NCBI RefSeq assembly: GCF_003096195.1
Contig: NZ_CP023004.1
Location: 1,468,501-1,532,500, forward strand
Direction: 5' to 3'
Length of the DNA stretch: 64,000 nucleotides
Origin: Ereboglobus luteus
GTDB taxonomy: Bacteria > Verrucomicrobiota > Verrucomicrobiia > Opitutales > Opitutaceae
In this document: piece after piece, positions 37,141 through 46,136 of the stretch
Layout: each line of letters starts with the position of its first letter
How positions within the stretch are numbered: the first letter of the stretch is position 1
Made by a program: the position numbers and the translations under genes
The notes under the pieces: model-generated
Databases searched by the model: none
Seen by the model: only the letters and a program-made list of their open reading frames with translations
What the model was told of the DNA's origin: nothing

Positions 37141-37582
37141 TGAGGGTGTCGACTTTGTCATCATAGGCGGGTTTGCCGCTGTGGCTTACGGGGCTTCAAC
37201 GCTTACGCGAGATATTGGTCTTTGTGCCGCGCTTACACGGGAAAACGTGGAAAGAATTCGCGCAGCCCTGTCCGGATGGAACCCAAGGCACCGCATGACG
37301 CCGGCCCGGCTTTCGTTTCTCACGCATCCAAGTGCCGGCGAGGATGTGAAAAACCTTTATTTGGAAACTGACAAAGGCGTGGTGGATATTCTTTCGTCGG
37401 TGATAGACGTGGGTGATTTTGAGCGACTCAGCCGGGCGGCGGAGGTGGTGGAAATCGACGGCTGCGAATACCGCATCATGGGACTTGCCGATTTGATTGC
37501 CTCAAAAGAGGCGCTCGGGCGCGACAAAGACTTGCTCGCCTCCAGGGAGTTGCGGGTCATTGAGGAAAAACGAAAGCCTTGA
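37103..37582 (+). CDS. Nucleotidyltransferase-fold protein with altered DxD motif
   Basis: A 159-residue protein of the minimal nucleotidyltransferase superfamily. The fold signature is visible: VDFVIIGGFAAVAYGASTLT followed by RDIGLCAALTRENVERIRAA. Active members have D-x-D at this place (T-x-DIDL); here the second Asp is Gly (RDIGL), so metal-dependent transfer may be lost. The C-terminal half ends with RIMGLADLIASKEALGRDKD, seen in the larger family. Its start overlaps the small upstream gene. It may work as a binding partner or a decayed toxin/antitoxin component. It is also 2 bases from the earliest possible start of the S41 gene. Confidence 0.8.
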   Translation: MEDLSILLKRLNDEGVDFVIIGGFAAVAYGASTLTRDIGLCAALTRENVERIRAALSGWNPRHRMTPARLSFLTHPSAGEDVKNLYLETDKGVVDILSSVIDVGDFERLSRAAEVVEIDGCEYRIMGLADLIASKEALGRDKDLLASRELRVIEEKRKP

Positions 37583-37659
37583 GCAAAAGCTTTCGTCCCG
37601 GCGTCCTTTCTCAAGCGGCGTGTTGCTTTTGCGGCGGGGATTTCCAGTCTGCTCGCAAC

Positions 37660-38949
37660 GTGCTGGTTTTAAGGACAACGGACTGGTTGAAAACACGCGC
37701 TGCGAAAGGCCGGTGCGCGCGGCTGTTTCTTGCGGTGGCATTCGCGCTGCTGTTTTCCGGCTGCGCGAGCACGCCGGACCGCGCGTGGTTCATGCCGCGC
37801 GTCACTCCGCGCGCATCGGACAAAACACCGCGCGCCGATTACAACCGCATCGTTTTCGACCATGCGTGCAAATTGACGGGGATTTATTTTTACGACGAAA
37901 CTTTCGGCGGACGCAACTGGCCCGCGCTTCAGGCGAAATACCGGCCGAAAGCCGGTGCCGCCAAAAACAACGAGGAGCTTTACAGCGCGCTCAACGAAAT
38001 GCTCAAGGAGCTCGGCTCCAGCCACGCGACCGCCATCGCGCCTGAAATCGTGCGCGTGCAAAAGAAAATGCGCACCGACGCGGTTTCGCTCCTCGGATAC
38101 ATTTCGGTGCGGCTGCCCGGTCTCGACACACCCGTCGTGTATGAAGTCACGCCCGACAGTCCGGCGTCCGAGGCCGGCGTGAAACGCGGCTGGCTGCAAG
38201 TCGGCGTGCTGCTGCGCGACAACGCCGACGTGCCGGCGCATGAGGGCGAGGTGGTGCGCCAGCAATTTCTCGACGAGAACAACACGCTGCGCACGGTGAC
38301 TTTTACGCTGCGCGCGGTGCGCGGACTGGGCTCGCGCAACTTCGCCGAGATGCGGCCCGACGGCGTGTTGTGGTTGCGCTTCGACCGCTTCAGCGGGGAC
38401 TCCGCCGCCTGGGTGCGCGAGCAATTAAAAACGCACGCGGATTCCGCGCGCGGCGTGGTGCTCGATTTGCGGCTAAACGGCGGCGGCGAGGTGGGCGCGT
38501 GCCGCCGTGTGCTGGGGGAGTTTTTCACGAAGCCGGTCAAGGCGGGCGTGTTTCTGGACAGGCGCAGCAAAGCTTCCGCCGTCGAGGCCAGTGTCAGCCG
38601 CCGGGGCGCGCATTACACGGGGCCGCTTGCGGTGCTCGTGGCGCGGATGAGCGGAAGCGGCGCGGAGGTGTTTTCGGCGGCGATTCAGGACAACAAGCGC
38701 GGCGTGATTGTCGGCAGCACATCGACGGGGCGCACGGCGGGCGCGGTTTTGATGAGCGTCGATTTTTCTCTGCCCGGCGGCGGCAAGCTGCAACTGCCCT
38801 TGAGCAATTACAAAACCGCCGCGGGCGCGTTGCTTGAGGGACGCGGAGTGCTCGCCGACATCAACGCGCCGCTGCCAACCGTGGAGAGCCTGCGCGCCGG
38901 CGAGGACCCGGCGCTGGAATGCGCGGTGCGGACGATTTTGGGAAAATAG
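37660..38949 (+). CDS. S41-family peptidase lipoprotein
   Basis: A tail-specific-protease-like serine peptidase, periplasmic and probably lipid-anchored (lipobox LLFSGC after LFLAVAFA). There is no ATG: the candidates are GTG 37660 or TTG 37687; the frame is open back to TTG 37579. A PDZ-like region (VYEVTPDSPASEAGVKRGWL) precedes the catalytic domain: GVVLDLRLNGGGEVGACRRV, then ARMSGSGAEVFSAAIQDNKR, which retains the nucleophile Ser. The usual Lys of FGKG is Arg here (STSTGRTAG), so the standard Ser-Lys dyad appears altered; a His in LGSSHATAI could matter. The upp gene follows after 81 bp. Confidence 0.82.
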   Translation: MLVLRTTDWLKTRAAKGRCARLFLAVAFALLFSGCASTPDRAWFMPRVTPRASDKTPRADYNRIVFDHACKLTGIYFYDETFGGRNWPALQAKYRPKAGAAKNNEELYSALNEMLKELGSSHATAIAPEIVRVQKKMRTDAVSLLGYISVRLPGLDTPVVYEVTPDSPASEAGVKRGWLQVGVLLRDNADVPAHEGEVVRQQFLDENNTLRTVTFTLRAVRGLGSRNFAEMRPDGVLWLRFDRFSGDSAAWVREQLKTHADSARGVVLDLRLNGGGEVGACRRVLGEFFTKPVKAGVFLDRRSKASAVEASVSRRGAHYTGPLAVLVARMSGSGAEVFSAAIQDNKRGVIVGSTSTGRTAGAVLMSVDFSLPGGGKLQLPLSNYKTAAGALLEGRGVLADINAPLPTVESLRAGEDPALECAVRTILGK

Positions 38950-39030
38950 AGAAAATCTTCACGAACCTTTCAGATAAAACGCGCCGCTTTTGTTTTCCTT
39001 TTTTCACGCCGGTGGTTTTCCATTCACGCC

Positions 39031-39645
39031 ATGCCGCACCTCATCAAACACCCTCTGGCGTTGCATGTGATTACCCGTCTTCGAGAAAAGACAACCAAGC
39101 CGGCTGAGTTTCGTTCGCTCTGCCATCATCTGTCGATGTTGCTCGCGCTCGAGGCGACGCGCGACCTTGCCATGCGCGAGGTGGCCGTCAACACGCCGCT
39201 TGAGGCGTGCATCGGGCACGAGCTGGCGCGGCCGCTCGTGGTCGTGCCGATTTTGCGCGCGGGGCTTGGCATGGTGGAGCCAATCGTGGCGATGTTTCCC
39301 GATGTGAGTGTCGGCTACATCGGGCTGGAGCGCGATCACGAGACGGCCATGGCGCGAAACTACTACTGCAAGATGCCGCCGCTGGCGGGCACGCGCGTGA
39401 TGGTTGTTGACCCGATGCTGGCGACGGGCGGCTCGGCCGTGCAGGCAATCGACGTGGTGAAACAAAAAGGCGGCGGGGAAATATGCATGCTCAACGTGGT
39501 TGCCGCGCCCGAGGGCGTGAAGGCAATCGAGGATGCGCATCCCGATGTGCCGATTTACACCTGCGCGCTTGATCGCGCGCTCAATGACAAAAAATACATC
39601 CTGCCGGGGCTGGGGGATTTTGGCGACCGGCTTTACGGGACGTAA
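39031..39645 (+). CDS. upp: Uracil phosphoribosyltransferase
   Basis: Converts uracil and PRPP to UMP (EC 2.4.2.9) for pyrimidine salvage. The 204-residue length is normal. Signatures: KHPLALHVITRLREKTT at the N-terminus, VVVPILRAGLGMVEPIVAMF, GYIGLERDHETAMARNYYCK and the PRPP loop VMVVDPMLATGGSAVQAI, with the C-terminal uracil pocket YILPGLGDFGDRLYGT. It converges on the DUF481 gene with a GC-rich hairpin in the 61-bp gap. Confidence 0.97.
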   Translation: MPHLIKHPLALHVITRLREKTTKPAEFRSLCHHLSMLLALEATRDLAMREVAVNTPLEACIGHELARPLVVVPILRAGLGMVEPIVAMFPDVSVGYIGLERDHETAMARNYYCKMPPLAGTRVMVVDPMLATGGSAVQAIDVVKQKGGGEICMLNVVAAPEGVKAIEDAHPDVPIYTCALDRALNDKKYILPGLGDFGDRLYGT

Positions 39646-39666
39646 GGGCCGTAAAGCGGAAACACT

Positions 39667-39701
39667 CCGGGACCGCCGGGCCGGGGCGCGGCGGTCCCCG
39701 G
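39667..39701. terminator. GC-rich hairpin between converging genes
   Basis: CCGGGACCGCCG (39667-39678) pairs with CGGCGGTCCCCGG (39689-39701) with one bulged base, in the gap between the convergent upp and DUF481 genes. The plus-strand tail is ATTTCTTATTT, so it may terminate both genes. Confidence 0.6.
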
Positions 39702-39706
39702 ATTTC

Positions 39707-40768
39707 TTATTTCCACGTCAGGAGCAGACGCGCGAAATACGTGGTGTCGAGGCGTTCGACCCCGGGGTTCGGATGGCTGTTGTAATCGTTGGAAATACCG
39801 ACGCGGAATTTCCAGCGCGGGCTGGCCATGGGGAGCTCGATGAATGACTCGTGGTAAATGCGATACACGCCGAAATCATCGAAGGTGGGCGTGTAGGAAA
39901 TGCGGTTTGTCATCGACCAGGTTTTCATCGTGAGCTGGTTGATCAGGCCAAGGTCGAGGCCGAGTTCGCTCAGGTTGGAAATTGGTGTCAGGCCGGGGCC
40001 GGGGGCGTCGTATTTCTCGTAGCGGTGCGAAAGACCGGCGCGGAACGTGAGCGTGTCGATTTTGTTTTTGATGATGTCGTAGCCCATGCTGGCCGCCGCG
40101 GTGTTGTAGAGTTTGATTTCCTTCACGCGGTCAAACCCGGCCTCATCGCGCGCATACCAGGAGAAGCGTCCCGAAAAGTTGTTCTGGTAATCGGCGCCGA
40201 TACGGAAGAGATCGGCTGATTTTTCGTGATCGCTGACCTGGCGGTCGTAGCTGGTGTAGAGCTGGAGAATGTCGAAACTCGACTTGAGCGTGGCGCGGAA
40301 TGAAAAGCTCGTGCCGATTTGCTCCTTCGTGCCGGTTTTGCCCGTCACATCCATGCCGGCCTCGAAGCTCCAGTGGCGTTCGTTTCTGGCGACTTCGGGG
40401 TCCTTGGCGTCGACGGCCCAGGATTCCTTGACTTGGGCGAGGTTTGCCGTGATCGGACTGCCCGCGCCGGTGCGCACGACTGCGCCCGCGGGCGAGCCGC
40501 TGATGGAGCCGGTGATCACCCTGCCGTCGGCGAGGCGCACATTGATCGGCGCGTCGGTGGTGACCGAGATGATCTCGCTTTGCTTGACCTTAATGTCGCC
40601 TGCGAAGTCGGTGTTGATAACCACGGTCGCCGAATCGACCTGAGTGACCCTGCCCGTCAGCCGGGAGCCGTTTTTGGTTTCGATAACATCTGCGAACAAC
40701 GAGCCCGTTGCCAGCAGCGCCGCGGAGAGAAGGGCGGCCGCTTTCTTGAAGATTTGAATGTGTGTCAT
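39707..40768 (-). CDS. DUF481 outer-membrane protein
   Basis: A 353-residue exported protein: signal peptide AAALLSAALLATGSLFA, then an SH3-like N-terminal section (IETKNGSRLTGRVTQVDSAT, VRLADGRVITGSI) and a C-terminal beta-barrel of the DUF481 type (from HWSFEAGMDVTGKTGTKEQI to the terminal LDTTYFARLLLTWK). Alternating hydrophobic/aromatic strands and the aromatic-rich end fit an outer-membrane barrel. The function of the family is uncertain; it is often called a putative salt-stress-induced outer-membrane protein. Start at 40768 is set by the signal peptide. It is transcribed towards upp and is divergent from the methyltransferase. Confidence 0.85.
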   Translation of the reverse strand: MTHIQIFKKAAALLSAALLATGSLFADVIETKNGSRLTGRVTQVDSATVVINTDFAGDIKVKQSEIISVTTDAPINVRLADGRVITGSISGSPAGAVVRTGAGSPITANLAQVKESWAVDAKDPEVARNERHWSFEAGMDVTGKTGTKEQIGTSFSFRATLKSSFDILQLYTSYDRQVSDHEKSADLFRIGADYQNNFSGRFSWYARDEAGFDRVKEIKLYNTAAASMGYDIIKNKIDTLTFRAGLSHRYEKYDAPGPGLTPISNLSELGLDLGLINQLTMKTWSMTNRISYTPTFDDFGVYRIYHESFIELPMASPRWKFRVGISNDYNSHPNPGVERLDTTYFARLLLTWK

Positions 40769-40889
40769 GTGTGGATGCAAAAAACTCACGAAATGCCCGG
40801 CGGTGATTTTGGCAAACGCATTTGTGCAAAAATACAGTCTAGCACTCGACATCGCCGGCTGATCGCGTTTCGCTCGCGGAATCATTCCA

Positions 40890-41825
40890 ATGTCCGCGTC
40901 CAAACAGCAAAATCCCGCCGCGCCTCAATCCGCGCGATCCGCGCTCGTCGTCGCCGACGGCTGGCGCGACTACCAGCTGCTCGATTGCGGCGCGGGCATG
41001 AAGCAGGAGCGCTGGGGCGAATACACGCTCGTGCGTCCCGATCCGCAGATCATCTGGCCGCGGCGCGACGGCGGCGGGGCCGGCCCCGCGGACTGGAAAA
41101 ACTGGGACGGCTATTATCACCGCCACGCCACGGGCGGCGGGCGCTGGGAGTTTCGCAAGCCGCTCCCCGAATATTGGAAAATTGGATACGGGCAGCTTGT
41201 CTTCAAAATACGGCCGACCTCGTTCAAGCACACGGGGCTGTTTCCCGAGCAGGCGGTGAATTGGGACTGGTTTTCAAAAAAAATCCGCGACGCAAAAGCC
41301 GCCGGGCGCGAAGTGTCCGTGCTGAATTTCTTTGGTTACACGGGCGCGGCCACTTGCGCGGCGGCGGCGGCGGGCGCGAGTGTCTGCCATGTCGACGCCG
41401 CCGAGGGCATGGTGAAGTGGTGCCGCGAAAACGCCGCGCTCTCCGGCCTCGAAAACGCGCCCATCCGCTACATCACCGACGACTGCATGAAATTCGTGCG
41501 CCGCGAGATCAAGCGCGGACGCCGTTACGATGCGATCATCATGGACCCGCCCACCTACGGACGCGGCAGCGGCGGCGAGATGTGGAAGCTCGAGGATCAC
41601 TTGTGGGAGCTGCTGAGGGAATGTCGCGAAGTGCTGAGCGATCAGCCGCTGTTTTTCCTGATCAACGCCTACACCGCGCGCCTTTCGCCAACCGTGGTTG
41701 TCAACTTGCTCGGCGAATTGATGCACGCCGCCCGCGGCACAATCACCGGCGGCGAAGTCGGCCTGCCCATCCAGCGCGATGGCAAGGTGCTGCCGTGCGG
41801 AATCTACGGGCGATGGGAAGAGTGA
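40890..41825 (+). CDS. Class I SAM-dependent rRNA methyltransferase (RlmI-like)
   Basis: A 311-residue methyltransferase resembling the catalytic half of RlmI/YccW-type 5-methylcytosine enzymes. SAM motif I is VLNFFGYTGAATCAAAAAGA, followed by CHVDAAEGMVKWCRENAALS and the catalytic motif DAIIMDPPTYGRGSGGEMW. KHTGLFPEQAVNWDWF is typical of the family. No PUA domain is visible, so the rRNA target is not assured. The gene starts 121 bp from the divergent DUF481 gene and converges on the AraC regulator. Confidence 0.88.
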   Translation: MSASKQQNPAAPQSARSALVVADGWRDYQLLDCGAGMKQERWGEYTLVRPDPQIIWPRRDGGGAGPADWKNWDGYYHRHATGGGRWEFRKPLPEYWKIGYGQLVFKIRPTSFKHTGLFPEQAVNWDWFSKKIRDAKAAGREVSVLNFFGYTGAATCAAAAAGASVCHVDAAEGMVKWCRENAALSGLENAPIRYITDDCMKFVRREIKRGRRYDAIIMDPPTYGRGSGGEMWKLEDHLWELLRECREVLSDQPLFFLINAYTARLSPTVVVNLLGELMHAARGTITGGEVGLPIQRDGKVLPCGIYGRWEE

Positions 41826-41889
41826 TGTTCACGATGTCGGTGCCGGGCGCTCGCTCGCGGGATTGCGCTGCGCTTGGACAATTGCGAAA

Positions 41890-42795
41890 TCACCGCTGCT
41901 GGCGATAGTCACTTGGTGTTGATCCGGTTTCGCGGCGAAAGATTTTTGCGAAGTGGCTTGGGTTTGCGTAGCCAATATCGAGAGCGATTTCCACGACGTT
42001 TTTTTTGGTTTCACGCAGCAGCTTGCGCGCCATTTTCATTCTCAGGTCGAGATGATATTTTGTCGGTGTCGCGCCCGTGGCCCTTTTGAAAAGGCGGTGA
42101 AAGTGGAATTTGCTCAACCCCGCCATTTCGGAAAGTTTCGCGAGATCAAACTCGTCCGCGGCGTTTTGTCTCATCCATTCCGTGATCTGCCGCAGCTTGA
42201 ATCCGGGAAGCGAGGGGCTGCTCACGCTCGATTGTTGCGTCAGCGCGGAGTATTTGCGGACGAGGTGGATGGCGATCGCCTGGCTGACTCCCGAGATGAG
42301 AAGTCTGCTCGCCTTGCGGCGCATGAGCTCGTCGTAAAGCTGCTCCATGAGCGCGTTCAACTGGCGGTCCTCGCCGCCGGATACATCGCGTGGCCGGGCG
42401 TGGGTTGCGTCGATGCCATAGACTTCCTCATACGCCTTTTTCATCAACGGAAGGCCGAGCAGCACGTGCATCATCACAAACGGCTCCGAAGTCAGCGACC
42501 TCCAGCGGCAATCATAGGGGGCGCCGCCCGTCGTCAGAAAAAACGATCCCTTTTTCACGGTGCTCTTGATCCATTGGCCGCCGTTTTCGCGATCCCAAAT
42601 ATCCACATTCCCGGAAGTCACCCAGACCAGATACGGTTCGTTCACCGAGGGGATGCTCAGCGCCTCGCCGGAAGGCGGGGATTGGACGAGCGCGGCCTTG
42701 ATATCCCGCCATGCGCCGCCTTTGCCAACAGTCAAAAATTTCCCATGAATGTAGGCGGAAATACCTTCGGCGGAGGTTGATTCTGGGACTGGCAT
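41890..42795 (-). CDS. AraC-family transcriptional regulator
   Basis: A 301-residue activator-type regulator. The N-terminal part is a cupin-like sensor (GNVDIWDRENGGQWIKSTVK, KGSFFLTTGGAPYDCRW), and the last 100 residues contain two helix-turn-helix units: DLAKLSEMAGLSKFHFHRLF and VVEIALDIGYANPSHFAKIF followed by the usual RRETGSTPSDYR. Start at 42795 (MPVPESTSAEG) begins the sensor; the frame runs upstream into a repeat region. No obvious target gene is adjacent, and the signal is unknown. Confidence 0.9.
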   Translation of the reverse strand: MPVPESTSAEGISAYIHGKFLTVGKGGAWRDIKAALVQSPPSGEALSIPSVNEPYLVWVTSGNVDIWDRENGGQWIKSTVKKGSFFLTTGGAPYDCRWRSLTSEPFVMMHVLLGLPLMKKAYEEVYGIDATHARPRDVSGGEDRQLNALMEQLYDELMRRKASRLLISGVSQAIAIHLVRKYSALTQQSSVSSPSLPGFKLRQITEWMRQNAADEFDLAKLSEMAGLSKFHFHRLFKRATGATPTKYHLDLRMKMARKLLRETKKNVVEIALDIGYANPSHFAKIFRRETGSTPSDYRQQR

Positions 42796-42879
42796 GGCGA
42801 CAAAAACTAGCCATGCAAAACTGTCGGCGCAATTGCAATCAAAACGGGGGATCGCCAGCGACGCAGGCGGAATGCTCGG

Positions 42880-43110
42880 GTGCGCGGCGCGCGGGGCGTA
42901 AGCGCCGACTTGTTTGAGGGCGCCAAAGGCGCCGCACTCGTCAGCCCAAGGTCGAGCTGCGAGACCTTGGGACTTTGAAATAGAATATGCGCGCCCTGAA
43001 GGGGCGCCACATGCTGAACATGCGATCAACAACCCGGGGTTGCGCGCCACGCGCTCACCCTGGGCTAAGTTGTGTGACGCCTTTGGCATCGGGCCGCCGT
43101 GCATTGTCGC
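42880..43110. repeat. Structured dispersed-type repeat with nested inverted repeats
   Basis: A non-coding stretch with several dyads: CCCAAGGTC/GACCTTGGG (42948-42974), GGCGCC blocks near 42918-42935, and a GC-rich region (AACAACCCGGGGTTGCGCGC, then CACCCTGGGCTAA). Its translation (PGLLIACSACGAPSGRAY) has the look of repeat-derived protein seen in other genomes of this group. It is likely a mobile or structural repeat. Only one copy was seen in this window. Confidence 0.45.
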
Positions 43111-43158
43111 ATGCGTGATTTCGTGACATCACTCTGAATCACACCCGGGCCATCCTTT

Positions 43159-44720
43159 TTGTGGTGCGAACACTTGCACGTTGTGCGCGAGGTGTTCAGC
43201 ATCCGGCACTTCGTGAAACTTTCCGGCAAAGACTTGGTTATTGTGCTCATCGCGCTTGTCGTGGCGGTGTGGGCGGGGCTGCGCATCGCGAGCGAAACAA
43301 TGACACTGCCAATCATGCTCGGGGGATTCTCCTTTGCGTGATTGTCGCGCATGTGTCGCCGGTCCGGTTTAATCCGCTTGTGCTCGGCTTGCTCATGGCG
43401 GGATACGTGCTGGGCAATCGCGGGTTTGCGCAGCTTTCGATTTCCGGGAGCCTGCCGTTGTTTCCGGCGGAGTTGGGGATTGCCGCGACATTGACAGTGC
43501 TGCTCTGGCGTTGCGCGCGGGAAAAAAAACTGCCGTGGCGGAATGATTTTCTGAACTGGGCGCTGATTTTCTGGATCGCGGTGAGCACGGTGCGCCTGCC
43601 GCTGGATGCGCGCACATACGGGGCGATGGCGTTGCGCGATTATGCGATGGTGTATTACGCGCTGTTTTTCTTTGTGGCGCAGGAGGCGTTTGCCTCGGAC
43701 GCGGGCTGGCGCTGGGCGAGGCGCTGCTTGCTGGCGGGCACGGCGATGCTGCCGTTGCTTTACGGGGCGTTTTCGTTGTGGCCGGATTTTTTCCTGGGCA
43801 CGCTGACAGTGCGCGGTCTGCCGTTGATTTATTTCAAGGGCGATCTGGCGGGCACGTTCATGAGCATCGGCGCGCTGGTGTGGTTTATTGTGTTCGAGCG
43901 GGGCAAGTCGCCCTGGCGCTGGCTGGCGGTGGCGATTTCGCTGGGGTTGGTCGCGGCGATGCTGGCGACCGAAAACCGCGCGGCGATGCTGGCGCTCGCC
44001 GCGGGCGTGGCCGTGATGTTGATCGGCGGCCGGTGGCGGTTCGCGGCGGCGCTTGTGGCGTCGGGCGCGGTGGCGGTGGTCGCGATTTTGTTCTGGGCGC
44101 AAACCACGGGGCGGCCATGGGAGAAGACGCCGTTGCACGGCGTTTCGCAACGCGTGGTGTCGATTGTGGATTTTCAGGGCGCGCGGGATTATTCGTCGGC
44201 GGAGGGCGCGGAGTCGAAGGGCGACAACAACCGGTTTCGCGCGATCTGGTGGGAGACGGTTGTTGACGAAACGGTGGCGGCCAATCCGTGGACGGGGCTG
44301 GGTTACGGTCACGATTTGGCGGAGGGTTTCCTGCGGGCGTATTACGCGGATTCGAGCGACCAGTTCACGACGCGCAGTCCGCACAACCTGCTGCTGAGTA
44401 TTTTTGCGCGGACCGGCGTGGCGGGGCTGGCGGCATTTTTGATTTTGTGCACGGCGATGCTTTTTCGCACATGGAAAGTGTCGCGCGAGGATTCGCGCCG
44501 GAGCCGAGAGCTGCTGATCGACACGGGCGAATGGACGGGGCCGCAGTGGAAATCCGGCGCGTGGTGCTGCGTGTGGGCGATTTTCACGAGCGCGTGTTTC
44601 GGCGTTGTGCTCGAGGGCCCGATGGGCGCGGTGGTCTTCTGGATTCTGCTCGGCGCGGCGGCGGCGAGAAGCAACGGCGCGGCACCGAAGCAGGAAGAGG
44701 CAAAAGAAAGCGCAAAATAG
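43159..44720 (+). CDS. O-antigen ligase/Wzy-like membrane protein (frameshifted near N-terminus)
   Basis: A membrane protein with about 10-12 hydrophobic segments and a periplasmic loop (residues about 310-420) typical of the O-antigen ligase/polymerase superfamily: NPWTGLGYGHDLAEGFLRAY and RSPHNLLLSIFARTGVAGLA, where the H of SPHN is conserved. The first membrane segment, DLVIVLIALVVAVWAGLRIA, lies in a frame that ends at 43341; the remainder lies one frame away, and a sixth G at the G5 run 43321-43325 joins them (LGGILLCVIVAHVSP). No ATG precedes the first segment; TTG 43159 or GTG 43213 are candidates. It may ligate or polymerise a surface glycan. Confidence 0.8.
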
Positions 44721-44763
44721 GAATTATATTTTATGCAAAACCGAAACCCCGACGAACGTGAGT

Positions 44764-44960
44764 GATCAATATTCCCCCTCCGCCGTCAAACCCCTCGCTC
44801 GCTGCACGTGCCGCGCAAAAACACGACGAGCGGATGAAGGAAAAAAGAGGAAGGAAAAAAGGGTCAGGTCGTGTTTTGTAACTTTTATGATTGCTTGAGA
44901 AAGGCGTTTTGGGGGCGTTGCCGAACGCCACGCACATAGAGAATCCAGCATGCCGGAGCA
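44764..44960. repeat. Dispersed degenerate repeats in the spacer before fda
   Basis: Two elements are joined. The left part, near 44780-44835, resembles 46310-46360 (both contain CCGCCGTCAAA and CCGCGCAAAA). The right part, from AAAAAAGGGTCAGGT at about 44861 to GAGAATCC at about 44945, resembles 53033-53130: both have CAGGT, TTTTGT, CTTGAGAA, TGCCGAA and a CACA..GAGAATCC end. No protein is proposed. The rest of 44720-45176 shows no gene. Confidence 0.6.
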
Positions 44961-45176
44961 TTGTGCTAGGTGAGCCGTCAGGGTAATTATCGTAACGCCC
45001 TATTTGAGAGAGCGCTGTGCGGCGTGGGTGTTAACAGACGCCCTGCTCGCGGCGGCTTCATGGCATGGATGGAATTTACGTGCCTATAATTTAACATTTT
45101 TGATCAAAAATTGGTAAATCCCGGATTGATGCCTTCCGAATTCCCCAAAGGTGGAGACAATACCGTCTCCGGCCGC

Positions 45177-45204
45177 TTGAAACATTTCGCATCATGATTA
45201 TACT
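45177..45204 (+). promoter_or_regulatory. Sigma70-type promoter of fda
   Basis: TTGAAA (45177-45182) and TATACT (45199-45204) are separated by 16 bp, close to consensus, and are followed by an approximately 38-nt leader to the ATG at 45249. An AAAGG purine stretch 8-12 nt before the start is the best Shine-Dalgarno site in this part of the window, suggesting strong expression. Confidence 0.7.
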
Positions 45205-45248
45205 TTGAAGTGAAATCGTTTTAACAATCACCATCAAAGGCACTGAAT

Positions 45249-46136
45249 ATGAACAACGAACAACTCCTGCGAATGCAAAACGGCAAGGGCTTCATCGCGG
45301 CCCTGGACCAAAGCGGCGGCAGCACTCCCAAGGCACTGCTCCAATATGGCGTTCCCGAAAGCGCCTATTCCAATGACGAGGAGATGTTCACCCTCGTCCA
45401 CGAAATGCGCACGCGCATCATGACCAGCCCCGCCTTTACCGGCGAGCGCATCCTCGCCGTGATCCTCTTTGAGCAAACCATGGACCGCTTGGTCGAGGGC
45501 ATGCCGACCGCGGATTACCTGTGGGAGAAAAAACGAATCGTTCCCTTTCTCAAGATCGACAAGGGCCTGGCCGGGCTAAACAACGGCGTGCAGCTCATGA
45601 AACCCATGCCGGAGCTTGACAAGTTGCTTAAGCGCGCCGTTGAGAAACGCATCTTCGGCACCAAGATGCGCTCCGTCATCAAGGAGGCCAATCCGGCCGG
45701 CATCGCCGGGCTGGTCGCCCAGCAATTTGAAGTCGCCGGGCAAATCGCCGCGCATGGACTCGTCCCCATCATCGAACCCGAGGTGGATATCCACAGCCCC
45801 GACAAGCCCGCTTGCGAAAGGCTTCTCAAAGAAAACGTCGTCAAGCAACTCAACGCGCTTCCCGCCGGCACCAAGGTCATGTTTAAGTTTACCATCCCCA
45901 GTGAGGACAACTTCTTCGCCGACCTGATGAAGGACCCGCATGTCGTCCGCATTGTCGCCCTCTCCGGTGGTTACAGCCAAAAGGAGGCAAACGAAAAGCT
46001 GCGACTCAACAAGGGGCTTATCGCCAGCTTCTCCCGCGCCCTTGCGGAGGGACTCGGCGCCCGGCAAAGCGACGAGGAATTCAACAAGACTCTCGCCGCC
46101 TCGGTCGAATCCATCTACGAAGCCTCGATCACCTGA
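45249..46136 (+). CDS. fda: Class I fructose-bisphosphate aldolase
   Basis: Cleaves fructose-1,6-bisphosphate to glyceraldehyde-3-phosphate and dihydroxyacetone phosphate through a Schiff base. The 295-residue length matches the bacterial class I Fda type. Features: [20 protein letters not shown] at the N-terminus, [20 protein letters not shown] with the DKG motif, [17 protein letters not shown], and [19 protein letters not shown] carrying the Schiff-base Lys region, then [15 protein letters not shown]. The gene has a clear promoter and a purine-rich RBS. It stands alone between repeat-filled spacers; glycolytic flux from pentoses and uronates would pass here. Confidence 0.95.
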   Translation: MNNEQLLRMQNGKGFIAALDQSGGSTPKALLQYGVPESAYSNDEEMFTLVHEMRTRIMTSPAFTGERILAVILFEQTMDRLVEGMPTADYLWEKKRIVPFLKIDKGLAGLNNGVQLMKPMPELDKLLKRAVEKRIFGTKMRSVIKEANPAGIAGLVAQQFEVAGQIAAHGLVPIIEPEVDIHSPDKPACERLLKENVVKQLNALPAGTKVMFKFTIPSEDNFFADLMKDPHVVRIVALSGGYSQKEANEKLRLNKGLIASFSRALAEGLGARQSDEEFNKTLAASVESIYEASIT

